Source: Nitrosopumilales archaeon CG_4_9_14_0_2_um_filter_34_16
GTDB lineage: Archaea; Thermoproteota; Nitrososphaeria; Nitrososphaerales; Nitrosopumilaceae
DNA: 10,121 nt
Direction of reading: 5' to 3'
Assembly (NCBI GenBank): GCA_002788515.1
Contig: PFRJ01000075.1
Coordinates: 1-10,121 of the forward strand
Under the pieces are notes generated by a model, which was not told the origin of the DNA, searched no databases, and was given only the letters and a program-made list of their open reading frames with translations. Positions 1 through 7,074 of this stretch are shown in pieces. The position numbers and the translations under genes are program-made. Position 1 is the first letter of the stretch; each line of letters begins with the position of its first letter.

Positions 1-81
1 AATTACACAGCTGGACAACCAGTACCTCTTCACAAAAACGGTATCTTCATCAAAGGTTGGGCAGAAGACGCCGCTCTATAA
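1..81 (+). CDS. C-terminal tail of an unidentified protein (5' end outside window)
   Basis: Frame 1 is open from the first base to a TAA at 79-81 and encodes 26 residues ending in GIFIKGWAEDAAL. The G+C-richer codons and clean stop, followed directly by a T-rich tract, suggest the true end of a gene. I do not recognise the family from this fragment. It converges on tgtA, with 42 bases between the two stop codons. Confidence 0.6.
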   Translation, partial: NYTAGQPVPLHKNGIFIKGWAEDAAL

Positions 82-99
82 GCAGCATCTTTTAGCACA

Positions 100-118
100 T
101 TCTTTTTTCTTATTTTTA
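100..118 (+). terminator. T-rich intrinsic terminator after the partial upstream gene
   Basis: A thymine-rich tract containing a run of six and a run of five T lies about 20 bases past the stop codon of the upstream plus-strand gene. Archaeal RNA polymerase terminates at oligo-dT tracts without needing a hairpin, so this is a plausible terminator. It lies between convergent genes and holds no coding signal. Confidence 0.45.
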
Positions 119-123
119 ATTAT

Positions 124-1632
124 TCAAAAAGATTTTTTCTTGATTTCTTTTGGTAAATTCTTTACAAAATATTTTAAGAATTTATCATCTTTATCATAAT
201 GCAATTCTGAAAATTTATTATTTACAAAAAAGTCGTTCCATGTTTTTTCAAATGTAGGAAAGTCACTTGGCTCAAAATTCAATCTTGAAGTTTCATGGTG
301 TGCCGCAGGAAATATGTCTGAAATTTCTATTGGAATTACTCCTAATTGAGGATTGTATTGACACACTTGAAATGATTCAAAATCTTTGAATCGCTTTTTT
401 AATCCAACATATTCGTGAGATAGATATCCAGGTTTTGTATTGGATTCTTTAGTGATGATGAGTTTATTTTTCTTTGACTTGAATTTTCTAACCATTTTAT
501 GGAATGTTTGAACCTCTGGACGGTATTGATCCTCTTTGCTGTACAAGAAAATAGCTTTCTCTTTAAATTTAGGGGTACCTAAACCAAGAAATTCATAATT
601 TTCTGTCATCACTTCGATCATCTCAAATAACTTTGGATGGGCCCTTGCTTTTTTTATAACATATTCCCATAACCTACCTTCATGAATTGCCTGTTTTACT
701 TTGTCCACTTCAAGTTTAATTGCATACAAGTTGTGAATTGCTAACTGGTTGATCTTTTCTGTTGATTCTAACTGACGGAATTCATCAGGAGTATATTTTG
801 AACATATCTCACAATTACATGGAAATACTGTAATATCTGACAAATATCGTGTGCCATCATCTGTTATGTATCTTAGTTGTTTGGCATAAAGCATGTATGA
901 GGCTGAGTCAAATGTATCACATCCCAAGGCTATGGCAAATGGTATTGTGAGAGGATGTCCTGCACCAAAAAGATGTAGCGGAACAGAGTGTGGCATATGT
1001 TTTTTTGCAGCTACTATCATCTGAGCCAACAGTCTATACTCATATGATTCCATAAATTCAACTGGACTTCCTAAGGCAAGCATTTGAAAACCCATATCTA
1101 CCAAACTCTTTGTAGATTTTCCAACAAGATCAAAATGTTCTCCTCCTTGAATTGGACCAATCCAAATTTGCCCATTATCTTCACTGTTCTCAAGTGTTTG
1201 TTTTGAAACTTCAAGTGTATGTTTTACATATGCTTCTGCTTTTTTAATTGGCATTCCATATCCGGTTGGCTTATCAAGTGGAATTGCAAAATCTGTTAAA
1301 ATTCCCTTTTCAAAATTTGCCATTTCTGGTGGTGTCACCTCGACATCCCCATATTCAAGAACTTGGTATCCTCCAGAATCTGTCATGATTCCGCCATCAA
1401 AATCAATTATCTTGTGAATTCCTTTTTCAACAGCATCATCTCCATAATTATTTCTTGTAATGTATGCATTGGTAATTACTAGATCAAACCCCATCTCTCG
1501 AATTTTTTTAGATGGAATTGTCTGTTTGACTGGATGAATAACTGGAACATATGCTGGAGTCTCAATTTTACCATGATTTGTATAAAGAGTACCAATTCTT
1601 CCAGCTAAATCTGTTTTAGATATTTCAAACAA
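124..1632 (-). CDS. tgtA: archaeosine tRNA-guanine transglycosylase (TgtA), form without a PUA domain
   Basis: This enzyme exchanges guanine-15 in the D-loop of archaeal tRNAs for preQ0, the first tRNA-bound step to archaeosine. The 502-residue product opens with the family-typical MFEI..DLAGRIG. It has the TDSGGYQ motif (Asp85) and the FDSASY motif (Asp242, matching the catalytic nucleophile). A zinc site CxCxxC...H is formed by Cys272, Cys274, Cys277 and His300, and the spacing matches the Pyrococcus enzyme. Residues from about 355 to 450 resemble the archaeal C1/C2 domains (YRPEVQTFHKMV, GVIPIEISDIFP). The chain then stops. Family members with the C-terminal PUA domain usually have about 580 residues, so PUA appears to be missing. 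The start is TTG: the in-frame stop TGA lies four codons upstream and no ATG or GTG lies between. It sits 31 bases downstream of the AK6 gene and is probably co-transcribed with it. Confidence 0.93.
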   Translation of the reverse strand: MFEISKTDLAGRIGTLYTNHGKIETPAYVPVIHPVKQTIPSKKIREMGFDLVITNAYITRNNYGDDAVEKGIHKIIDFDGGIMTDSGGYQVLEYGDVEVTPPEMANFEKGILTDFAIPLDKPTGYGMPIKKAEAYVKHTLEVSKQTLENSEDNGQIWIGPIQGGEHFDLVGKSTKSLVDMGFQMLALGSPVEFMESYEYRLLAQMIVAAKKHMPHSVPLHLFGAGHPLTIPFAIALGCDTFDSASYMLYAKQLRYITDDGTRYLSDITVFPCNCEICSKYTPDEFRQLESTEKINQLAIHNLYAIKLEVDKVKQAIHEGRLWEYVIKKARAHPKLFEMIEVMTENYEFLGLGTPKFKEKAIFLYSKEDQYRPEVQTFHKMVRKFKSKKNKLIITKESNTKPGYLSHEYVGLKKRFKDFESFQVCQYNPQLGVIPIEISDIFPAAHHETSRLNFEPSDFPTFEKTWNDFFVNNKFSELHYDKDDKFLKYFVKNLPKEIKKKSF

Positions 1633-1663
1633 GCAATTACATCAATTCAAAGGCATTATTTAA

Positions 1664-2212
1664 TCAATCAACAAAAAATTTTCCCAAATCATTATTTTTT
1701 CTCACCAATTCTAGCCAATCAACTTCTTCACTCCCTTCATTTTCCATAATTACCCTCATTACATTTTTGGTTACTTCTGAAATTGTTTTTCCACTAACAT
1801 TGATCTGAAATACTTTCTCTTGAAGTCTGTTGATTGCATCATTAGCAATAACTCCTAGAATTTCACTACCTGTATTTTCTCTGATTTTTCTCTCAGAGTA
1901 TTTTCTATCATTGTAAACCGGAATCAAATCATATGGGCTTCTTCTTAACACAATCATTATTTTTATCTGATTTTTTCTTAAAACATAGGGTGCCAAATGT
2001 CCTACGACTATATCTTTGTCTGAAATTTTTTGTTTTAATATTTTTTCTAGTTCTTCTACATCTACATCATTTGTATCATCATTTTGTTCAAATAATCCTG
2101 AATCCCTTGCAACTTCGTTAATATCTACAATTGATAACTTCATCATTTCAGCAATTTTGTGTGTGATCGTATGTTTTCCAACTCCTGGATTTCCAGTAAT
2201 CACTATTGACAT
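1664..2212 (-). CDS. AK6/Fap7-type adenylate kinase
   Basis: This is a 182-residue P-loop nucleoside monophosphate kinase of the archaeal putative adenylate kinase family, related to eukaryotic AK6 (hCINAP) and Fap7. Known members interconvert ATP, AMP and ADP. Fap7 also acts with ribosomal protein uS11 (yeast Rps14) in the final maturation of small-subunit rRNA. The P-loop is GNPGVGKHT at residues 7-15. The family-typical VVGHLA motif is at 69-74, and a LID-like arginine-rich stretch lies near 98-112 (RKYSERKIREN), followed by EILGVIANDA. Length fits the family. His14 replaces the usual Thr or Ser after the P-loop lysine, while Thr15 is kept. The ATG start has a TTTAAT box about 26 bases upstream. 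It is the first gene of a likely two-gene unit with tgtA and diverges from ychF. Confidence 0.88.
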   Translation of the reverse strand: MSIVITGNPGVGKHTITHKIAEMMKLSIVDINEVARDSGLFEQNDDTNDVDVEELEKILKQKISDKDIVVGHLAPYVLRKNQIKIMIVLRRSPYDLIPVYNDRKYSERKIRENTGSEILGVIANDAINRLQEKVFQINVSGKTISEVTKNVMRVIMENEGSEEVDWLELVRKNNDLGKFFVD

Positions 2213-2235
2213 AATATGAAATCATCATTGACTAG

Positions 2236-2241
2236 ATTAAA
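2236..2241 (-). promoter_or_regulatory. TATA-box-like element for the AK6-tgtA unit
   Basis: The minus strand reads TTTAAT here, centred about 26 bases upstream of the AK6 ATG. That is the archaeal TATA-box distance expected for a leaderless transcript. The same hexamer precedes the first TSP3 gene. The assignment rests on sequence and spacing alone. Confidence 0.4.
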
Positions 2242-2285
2242 CGATTTCTGCAATACTAATAAGTAGAATTAGATTTTTCAGAGTA

Positions 2286-3473
2286 TTGCAAATTGGTTTA
2301 CTTGGAAAAGCAAATGTGGGAAAATCAACTTTCTTCTCGGCTGCAACTGAAACTCCAGTAGCCTCAGGAAATTTTCCTTTTACAACTATTGAACCAAACA
2401 TTGGCGTAGCATATGTCAAAGCTGATTGCGCTTGTAAGCATTTTAAAATTAAACATGAAAATGAATTATGTGTAAATGGTACACGTTTCATTCCAGTAAA
2501 ACTAATCGATGTTGCAGGATTAGTTCCTGGTGCACATGAAGGTAAAGGATTGGGAAACCAATTTCTTGATGACGCAAGACAAGCTGAAGTTTTAATTCAT
2601 GTTGTTGATATTGCAGGAACAACCGATATTCAGGGACAACCTATTCCAGGTGGAACACATGATCCATTGGAAGATATTGCTTTTGTTCAAGACGAGTTTG
2701 ATCAATGGTTTGCAGACATTCTAAAAAGAGAATGGGATAAGATTACTAGAGAAATAGATCAAAAGCGAGCAAAACTAACTGATGGTATTGCAAAACGATT
2801 TACTGGATTAGGGATTAAAGATTTCCAAGTTCAAGAGGTTCTTCAAAAATTAGGATTTATGGCTAAAAATCCTAAGGAGTGGGTAGAATCTGACATCCAA
2901 ACCTTTGTCAAAGAATTACGGAAAAATACAAAACCTATGATTATTGCTGCAAACAAAGCAGATCTTTGCAAAGATCTTGATATTATCAAAAAAATCCCTG
3001 ACATTGTGATTCCTTGTAGTGCAGAAACTGAGTTACTTTTACGAAAGGCATCAAAAGCAGGAATTGTAAATTATTCTTCTGGCGATGAAAGTTTTACCAT
3101 TGTAGATGGAAAAGAAATTCCTCCACCACAACAAAAAGCACTTGATTTGGTAAAATCTGTTTTTTCAAAAATCCACACAACTGGCATTCAAAAAATTCTA
3201 AACACTGCCGTTTTTGATTCATTAAAATTTATTGTCGTATATCCTGTAGAAGATGAGACAAAACTCACAAACAAAGATGGTGTAATTTTACCTGATACAA
3301 AATTGGTTCCACAAGATTCGACTGCCAAAGATCTGGCAGGTCTGATCCATGCAGATATTGCAAAAGGATTCTTGCACGCAATAGACTGTAAAACTAAACA
3401 AAGGATTAGTGGTGATCAAAAACTAAAAAATGGCGATGTAATCAAAATTGTATCTACATTAAGTCGTGGCTAG
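2286..3473 (+). CDS. ychF: YchF/OLA1-family translation-associated GTPase
   Basis: This is a 395-residue Obg-superfamily P-loop NTPase, the usual length for archaeal YchF. The family binds ribosomes, and members such as OLA1 prefer ATP over GTP. The G1 motif is GKANVGKST (residues 7-15), followed by the YchF signature around FPFTTIEPN. The G3 region is DVAGLVPGAHEGKG (from Asp75), and G4 is NKAD at 223-226. The G5-like SAE is at 245-247. A C-terminal TGS domain occupies roughly the last 85 residues and ends in GDVIKIVSTLSRG. NKAD is a canonical guanine-specificity motif, unlike the altered version in bacterial YchF and OLA1, so GTP use is plausible here. The TTG start places the P-loop at the normal distance from the N-terminus, and no upstream start is better. 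The stop is one base before the kae1 ATG, indicating a tight operon. Confidence 0.95.
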   Translation: MQIGLLGKANVGKSTFFSAATETPVASGNFPFTTIEPNIGVAYVKADCACKHFKIKHENELCVNGTRFIPVKLIDVAGLVPGAHEGKGLGNQFLDDARQAEVLIHVVDIAGTTDIQGQPIPGGTHDPLEDIAFVQDEFDQWFADILKREWDKITREIDQKRAKLTDGIAKRFTGLGIKDFQVQEVLQKLGFMAKNPKEWVESDIQTFVKELRKNTKPMIIAANKADLCKDLDIIKKIPDIVIPCSAETELLLRKASKAGIVNYSSGDESFTIVDGKEIPPPQQKALDLVKSVFSKIHTTGIQKILNTAVFDSLKFIVVYPVEDETKLTNKDGVILPDTKLVPQDSTAKDLAGLIHADIAKGFLHAIDCKTKQRISGDQKLKNGDVIKIVSTLSRG

Positions 3474-3474
3474 T

Positions 3475-4458
3475 ATGATTGGATTGGGAATTGAAAGCAC
3501 AGCTCATACATTTTCTTGCGCTATAATTAAAAAAAATGGAAAGAAAGGACAAATTCTTTCAGATGTTAGAAAAATTTATCGTCCTGACGAGGGTGAAGGA
3601 ATTCATCCTCGTGAAGCATCTCGTCATCATATTGAGAATAGCTCACTAGTACTATCTGAGTGTCTTGAAAAAGCAAATGTCTCCATCAAAGATCTGGATA
3701 TTGTTTCATATGCTGCAGGTCCTGGTTTAGGACCATGTTTACGTGTAGGCGCTGTAGTCGCAAGATCTTTGGCATCTTTTTACAAAATTCCCATATATCC
3801 AGTGAATCATGCAATAGGACACATTGAGTTAGGAAAATTACTCACTGGTGCAACTAACCCTCTTGTACTTTTGGTCTCTGGAGGACATACCATGCTTTTG
3901 GCATTTCTCAATAAGCAATGGAGAGTCTTTGGTGAAACTTTGGATATTACTCTTGGTCAATTACTAGATCAATTTGGACGATCAATTGGTTTTGCATCTC
4001 CATGTGGAAAAAATATTGAAGAGTTGGCAAATGCTTCTTCAAACTATGTTACTTTGCCTTATTCTGTGAAGGGAAATGATGTGTCATTCTCTGGATTGTT
4101 ATCTGCAACCAAGTCAATTGCGATGAAAAGCAAAGTTGATGCATGCTATTCACTTCAAGAAACTGCATTTGCTATGATAAGTGAAGCAGTAGAGCGTGCT
4201 TTATCATTTACAAGAAAAAAAGAATTGATGGTAGTAGGAGGGGTTGCAGCTAACAAACGACTGTCTGAAATGCTACAAGATGTATGTAAGCGACATGGTT
4301 GTAATTTTTTTGTAGTTCCGTTACAGTATGCCGGAGATTGTGGAAGTCAAATTTGCTGGACTGGTTTATTAGAATCTCAAATAAAACCAGGTACTGCCTT
4401 AAAAGATACATTTGTTACACAATCTTGGAGATTGGATTCTGTTAAAGTTGATTATTGA
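3475..4458 (+). CDS. kae1: Kae1, tRNA t6A37 threonylcarbamoyltransferase subunit of KEOPS
   Basis: Kae1 is the ASKHA-fold catalytic subunit of KEOPS. It transfers the threonylcarbamoyl group to A37 of ANN-decoding tRNAs. The 327-residue product starts MIGLGIESTAHTF. Metal ligands are His112 and His116 in NHAIGH, together with Asp288. Other landmarks are GPGLGPCLRVG, VSGGHT (134-139), GETLDI (153-158), VSFSGLL and VVGGVAANKRL. I chose the ATG at 3475 over an in-frame GTG at 3466 because archaeal homologues begin right at this M-x-x-LGIE, and because the GTG lies inside ychF. Two family motifs deviate: SPCGK (175-179) where PGGP is usual, and GDCGSQICW (from Gly287) where DNGAMIA is usual. The gene is not fused to Bud32. 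Bud32 lies just downstream beyond a small antisense gene. Confidence 0.95.
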   Translation: MIGLGIESTAHTFSCAIIKKNGKKGQILSDVRKIYRPDEGEGIHPREASRHHIENSSLVLSECLEKANVSIKDLDIVSYAAGPGLGPCLRVGAVVARSLASFYKIPIYPVNHAIGHIELGKLLTGATNPLVLLVSGGHTMLLAFLNKQWRVFGETLDITLGQLLDQFGRSIGFASPCGKNIEELANASSNYVTLPYSVKGNDVSFSGLLSATKSIAMKSKVDACYSLQETAFAMISEAVERALSFTRKKELMVVGGVAANKRLSEMLQDVCKRHGCNFFVVPLQYAGDCGSQICWTGLLESQIKPGTALKDTFVTQSWRLDSVKVDY

Positions 4459-4778
4459 TTTTTGTATTCATTAATTGCCTGTTCAATAACTTTAACCCAA
4501 CTCTTAGTATTGAAAACTCCAAACTTGAAAGTTTGTTCGCCTTTGTCTGTTTTTGCTGTGAAACATACTTTTTTCATTAGTAATCCCTCTTTCCATGTTT
4601 TTGTTATTTTATCTAATGGAATATCTAACACTGTATCTCCAAAACGCTTAGAAAAGTCCATTATTCTTGCATTAGTTTTATCAAATGCTAATCTTTTATT
4701 TGTTAATGTTAGAATTCCTGCACCTATCTCATCTTCACTGCAGTCTTCTTGTTTAACTCGTTTTTCTCCTTCATCCAT
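4452..4778 (-). CDS. small PH/GRAM-like domain protein, function unknown
   Basis: This 108-residue protein has no signal peptide or membrane segment. After an acidic and lysine-rich N-terminus it shows a one-domain PH/GRAM-like pattern. The strand sequence GILTLTNKRLAF is followed by DIPLDKITKTWKE, KVCFTAKTDKG and FKFGVFNTKSWVKVIEQ, with a C-terminal helix. That order is typical of short prokaryotic PH-like domains whose ligand is unknown. I favour this strand over the overlapping plus-strand reading because the protein has normal globular composition and an ATG with a TATA-like box (TTATAT, minus strand) about 29 bases upstream. Its 3' end overlaps the kae1 end by 7 bases, tail to tail. It diverges from bud32 with under 40 bases between starts. 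No function can be assigned. Confidence 0.75.
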   Translation of the reverse strand: MDEGEKRVKQEDCSEDEIGAGILTLTNKRLAFDKTNARIMDFSKRFGDTVLDIPLDKITKTWKEGLLMKKVCFTAKTDKGEQTFKFGVFNTKSWVKVIEQAINEYKNQ

Positions 4779-4784
4779 GATTAA

Positions 4785-4790
4785 TTTTTA
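4785..4790 (+). promoter_or_regulatory. TATA-like element for bud32-rdgB
   Basis: TTTTTA is centred about 28 bases upstream of the ATG at 4816, the archaeal TATA-box distance for a leaderless message. It lies inside the short region shared with the divergent PH-like gene. The evidence is spacing and composition only. Confidence 0.3.
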
Positions 4791-4804
4791 TTGAATTCCT
4801 CTGG

Positions 4805-4810
4805 ATATAA
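4805..4810 (-). promoter_or_regulatory. TATA-like element for the PH-like gene
   Basis: The minus strand reads TTATAT here, about 29 bases upstream of the ATG of the small PH-like gene. It touches the alternative first ATG of bud32, so the two divergent promoters and starts would be interlocked within about 40 bases. Transcription of one gene may interfere with the other. Confidence 0.35.
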
Positions 4811-4815
4811 TGTTA

Positions 4816-5436
4816 ATGAAACTAATCAAAAAAGGAGCTGAAGCAGATCTTTATCAAACTAAATGGCAAAATTCTAACGCAATACTAAAAATTAGAAAAA
4901 TCAGAACCTATAGAAATTCTTCTCTAGATTTGAAAATTCGTAAACACAGAACAATTAAAGAATCTCAAATGCTCTCTCTTGTAAAATCCTTTGGAATCCC
5001 GACTCCTCTTGTTTATTTTGTAAATTTAGATCAAACTTCAATAACCATGCAAGAAATTCCTGGAAAACCAGTTCATGATTTACCTGAATCAAAAATTACC
5101 AAACTATCCAACGATATTGGAAAATTAGTTGGTACTTTACACAAGAACGGAGTCATGCATGGCGATTTAACAACTTCAAATTTTATTCTACATCGTAATA
5201 CTGTGTTCGTAATTGATTTTGGATTGTCTCAAACTTCAATAAAACCTGAAGATCACGCTGTTGACTTGAGATTAATTAAAGAAATTCTCAACAGCGCTCA
5301 TGCCAAAATCATGGTATCTTCTTGGAAAAATTTCCTAAATGGATACAAATCTATAGTTGGTCATGCCTATTATACCAAAATAACTAAACTAGTTTCAGAT
5401 ATAGAAAGTCGTGGTAGGTATGCACAAGTCGTTTGA
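4816..5436 (+). CDS. bud32: Bud32, KEOPS atypical small protein kinase/ATPase
   Basis: Bud32 (PRPK family) binds Kae1 in KEOPS and supports t6A synthesis through its ATPase activity. The 206-residue product, counted from 4816, is a complete minimal kinase. It has GAEADLY at residues 7-13 and the ATP-binding lysine probably Lys25 in ILKIRK. The Bud32-specific stretch YRNSSLDLKIRKHRTIKES follows. The catalytic loop is HGDLTTSN at 115-122 with Asp117 and Asn122, DFG is at 134-136, and the conserved RGRY tail is near the C-terminus. I prefer the second ATG (4816) because family members begin M-x-LIKxGAEA and because the TATA-like box fits it. The ATG at 4810 would add two residues. It is separate from kae1, whereas several archaea encode a Kae1-Bud32 fusion. 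Its 3' end overlaps rdgB by 17 bases, so the two are very likely co-translated. Confidence 0.94.
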   Translation: MKLIKKGAEADLYQTKWQNSNAILKIRKIRTYRNSSLDLKIRKHRTIKESQMLSLVKSFGIPTPLVYFVNLDQTSITMQEIPGKPVHDLPESKITKLSNDIGKLVGTLHKNGVMHGDLTTSNFILHRNTVFVIDFGLSQTSIKPEDHAVDLRLIKEILNSAHAKIMVSSWKNFLNGYKSIVGHAYYTKITKLVSDIESRGRYAQVV

Positions 5437-5968
5437 TCTATTTTTTGTATCTTCAAACAATCACAAATATCATGAGGCTAAAAATATTTTAGATTCATTT
5501 GGAATTCGTCTTGGATTCATAAAATCCAGATTAGAAGAAATCCAATCAAACTCCCTTTGTGATATTGCTATGGCAAAAGCAAGTTATGCATTTTCTCAAT
5601 TCAAAAAACCTCTGATAATTGAGGATGATGGATTGTTCATTGATTCTATTGGCGGCTTTCCAGGTCCTTATTCTTCATATGTTTTTAAAACAATTGGAAA
5701 CAGAGGAATTCTTAGTCTTTTAAAAAATAATAGAAAAGCAAAATTTGTTTCAATCATAACTTATTGCGATAAGACTACTCTGCAATCATTTGAAGGAAAT
5801 CTAAATGGTAAAATATCGAAATCACAAAAAGGAAAAGGTTGGGGTTATGATCCTATTTTTGTTCCAAATAATTCAGTGAAGACATTTGCTGAAATAAATA
5901 ACAAAAATGAATTGTCTCACAGATACAAAGCACTAAAGAAATTTTCTAAATGGTATTTGCATAAGTAG
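5420..5968 (+). CDS. rdgB: XTP/dITP pyrophosphatase (RdgB/HAM1 family)
   Basis: This enzyme hydrolyses non-canonical purine nucleotides (XTP, ITP, dITP) to monophosphate and pyrophosphate, keeping deaminated bases out of nucleic acids. The 182-residue product has SSNNHK at 11-16, close to the substrate-binding SxNxxK pattern. The metal-binding and catalytic signature IEDDGLFID is at 67-75 with Asp70, followed by GGFPGPYSSY. GWGYDPIF starts at Gly140, and the base-recognition SHR is at 166-168. All family landmarks are present and the length is normal. The ATG at 5420 is preferred to an in-frame GTG at 5411, which would only add three residues. The start lies inside the end of bud32, an arrangement suggesting translational coupling. 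Its last 23 bases overlap the 3' end of taw1 on the opposite strand. Confidence 0.94.
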   Translation: MHKSFDLFFVSSNNHKYHEAKNILDSFGIRLGFIKSRLEEIQSNSLCDIAMAKASYAFSQFKKPLIIEDDGLFIDSIGGFPGPYSSYVFKTIGNRGILSLLKNNRKAKFVSIITYCDKTTLQSFEGNLNGKISKSQKGKGWGYDPIFVPNNSVKTFAEINNKNELSHRYKALKKFSKWYLHK

Positions 5969-6971
5969 GGATAAAACGATCAATAAACCGTTCGTTGTTT
6001 TGTAAAATTGAAATTCTTGAAACAACACTTTCATCCATTATTAAAAATATTTTACTTTGTCTTGACACTTGTTCACTAAATTTCCTCACTTCTTCCATCT
6101 CCAGCATATTTGCATGTTCTAATCGATTAGTTGAACGTCCAATGTGCATGTATGATTTAATCTCAATAAAATGTGGACTTGCTTTTCTAAACATTTCTGC
6201 AAATGCCGGAATTCCTTCTTTTTGATCATTGTAATTTCTTATCAAAGTAATTCTCAACACTGTTCTTGTATTCAAATCTTTTAACATGTCAAGTGTTCTA
6301 TTCCACCTTTCCCATGAATCATTGTATTTTGGCTTGTTTATTCTCATAAATGATTCATAATCTGCAGCATTTGTTGATAAATACAATTGTGTTGGTAATG
6401 CGTCTTCATCTTGTAGTCTTTGAATCATGTCCGGTTCTTGTCCATTTGTTACAAGAAAAATTGATTTTGTTGCTTCTAGTGAATTTAGATATTTGATTAG
6501 TTTTGGCAGTTTAGGATACATTGTTGGTTCTCCTGAAAGCGAAATTGCATAATGACTTGGCAATAGCGATTCATCTAATCTCTGTTTATCGTTTCTTGAA
6601 TCACCATAATACCCATTGATCAATTTTTTTCTTTCAGCCATCAACTTTGTTAAAATTTCTTCAGGTTCTGCAACATGTTCTGGTTCCATTTTCATCGAGT
6701 CATAAAATTCCATTGGCCTCCAACAATACACACATCTATTTTCACAATGCATTCCAGCTGGAGAAAATTCCATACATCTGTGAGTTGAAATTCCATAAAA
6801 CTTGTGTTTGTAGCAACTACCTTCATGCTTGAAAGATTTTTTTGTCCAATGACAAAGTTCCACTGTAGAATGATCTGATACACCATACTTTGCTTTTTTT
6901 AATTGCTCAGATATAGCAGGCCTGATCTGAATCAAATGATCTTCTTCTACAGTTTCTCCTGAGCAACTCAT
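5946..6971 (-). CDS. taw1: tRNA 4-demethylwyosine synthase Taw1 (radical SAM)
   Basis: Taw1 condenses pyruvate with m1G37 of tRNA-Phe to form the tricyclic 4-demethylwyosine, the precursor of archaeal wyosine derivatives. The 341-residue protein carries the radical-SAM motif CxxxCxxC at Cys76, Cys80 and Cys83. The second iron-sulfur cluster ligands are Cys40, Cys53 and Cys66. The spacing of all six cysteines equals that of the Pyrococcus abyssi enzyme with a constant offset of 14. The pyruvate-binding lysine then falls at Lys55 in CYKHKFYGI. The SGEPTMYP motif supports SAM binding. There is no flavodoxin domain, as expected for archaea and unlike eukaryotic TYW1. The N-terminal extension of about 14 residues (MSCSGETVEEDH) looks non-conserved. 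It starts with ATG, has a TATA-like box about 27 bases upstream, and diverges from the first TSP3 gene. Confidence 0.95.
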   Translation of the reverse strand: MSCSGETVEEDHLIQIRPAISEQLKKAKYGVSDHSTVELCHWTKKSFKHEGSCYKHKFYGISTHRCMEFSPAGMHCENRCVYCWRPMEFYDSMKMEPEHVAEPEEILTKLMAERKKLINGYYGDSRNDKQRLDESLLPSHYAISLSGEPTMYPKLPKLIKYLNSLEATKSIFLVTNGQEPDMIQRLQDEDALPTQLYLSTNAADYESFMRINKPKYNDSWERWNRTLDMLKDLNTRTVLRITLIRNYNDQKEGIPAFAEMFRKASPHFIEIKSYMHIGRSTNRLEHANMLEMEEVRKFSEQVSRQSKIFLIMDESVVSRISILQNNERFIDRFIPTYANTI

Positions 6972-6995
6972 GATCTCAGATCGTGTTTTGGTTTA

Positions 6996-7001
6996 CTTAA
7001 A
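6996..7001 (-). promoter_or_regulatory. TATA-like element for taw1
   Basis: The minus strand reads TTTAAG within TTAATTTAAG, centred about 27 bases upstream of the taw1 ATG. This spacing fits an archaeal promoter driving a leaderless transcript. It belongs to the 137-base divergent region 6972-7108, which otherwise shows only AT-rich tracts, including a run of seven T near 7050. Confidence 0.4.
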
Positions 7002-7074
7002 TTAATCGTGTTTTTGTCTAGTATGGAAAATTTTCTTAAAACCATTGATTTTTTTAGTCGATTCTAGAGTGAGG

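Noticed and set aside
1933..2219. Two short plus-strand open frames opposite the AK6 gene
   Set aside because: They overlap a clear family member and encode low-complexity Phe/Leu/Ser sequence without a domain.
2237..2491. Minus-strand open frame overlapping the ychF start
   Set aside because: It is antisense to the conserved P-loop region of ychF and shows no own features.
3466..3474. GTG at 3466 as the kae1 start
   Set aside because: It lies inside ychF and would add three residues before the conserved N-terminus; the ATG at 3475 fits the family.
4462..4794. Plus-strand open frame of 110 codons opposite the PH-like gene
   Set aside because: Its Ser/Leu-rich composition is that of an antisense shadow. 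The minus-strand product has a coherent domain pattern and a promoter-like box.
5995..6886. Short frames overlapping taw1 on both strands
   Set aside because: They overlap the well-supported radical-SAM gene in other frames and have no conserved motifs.
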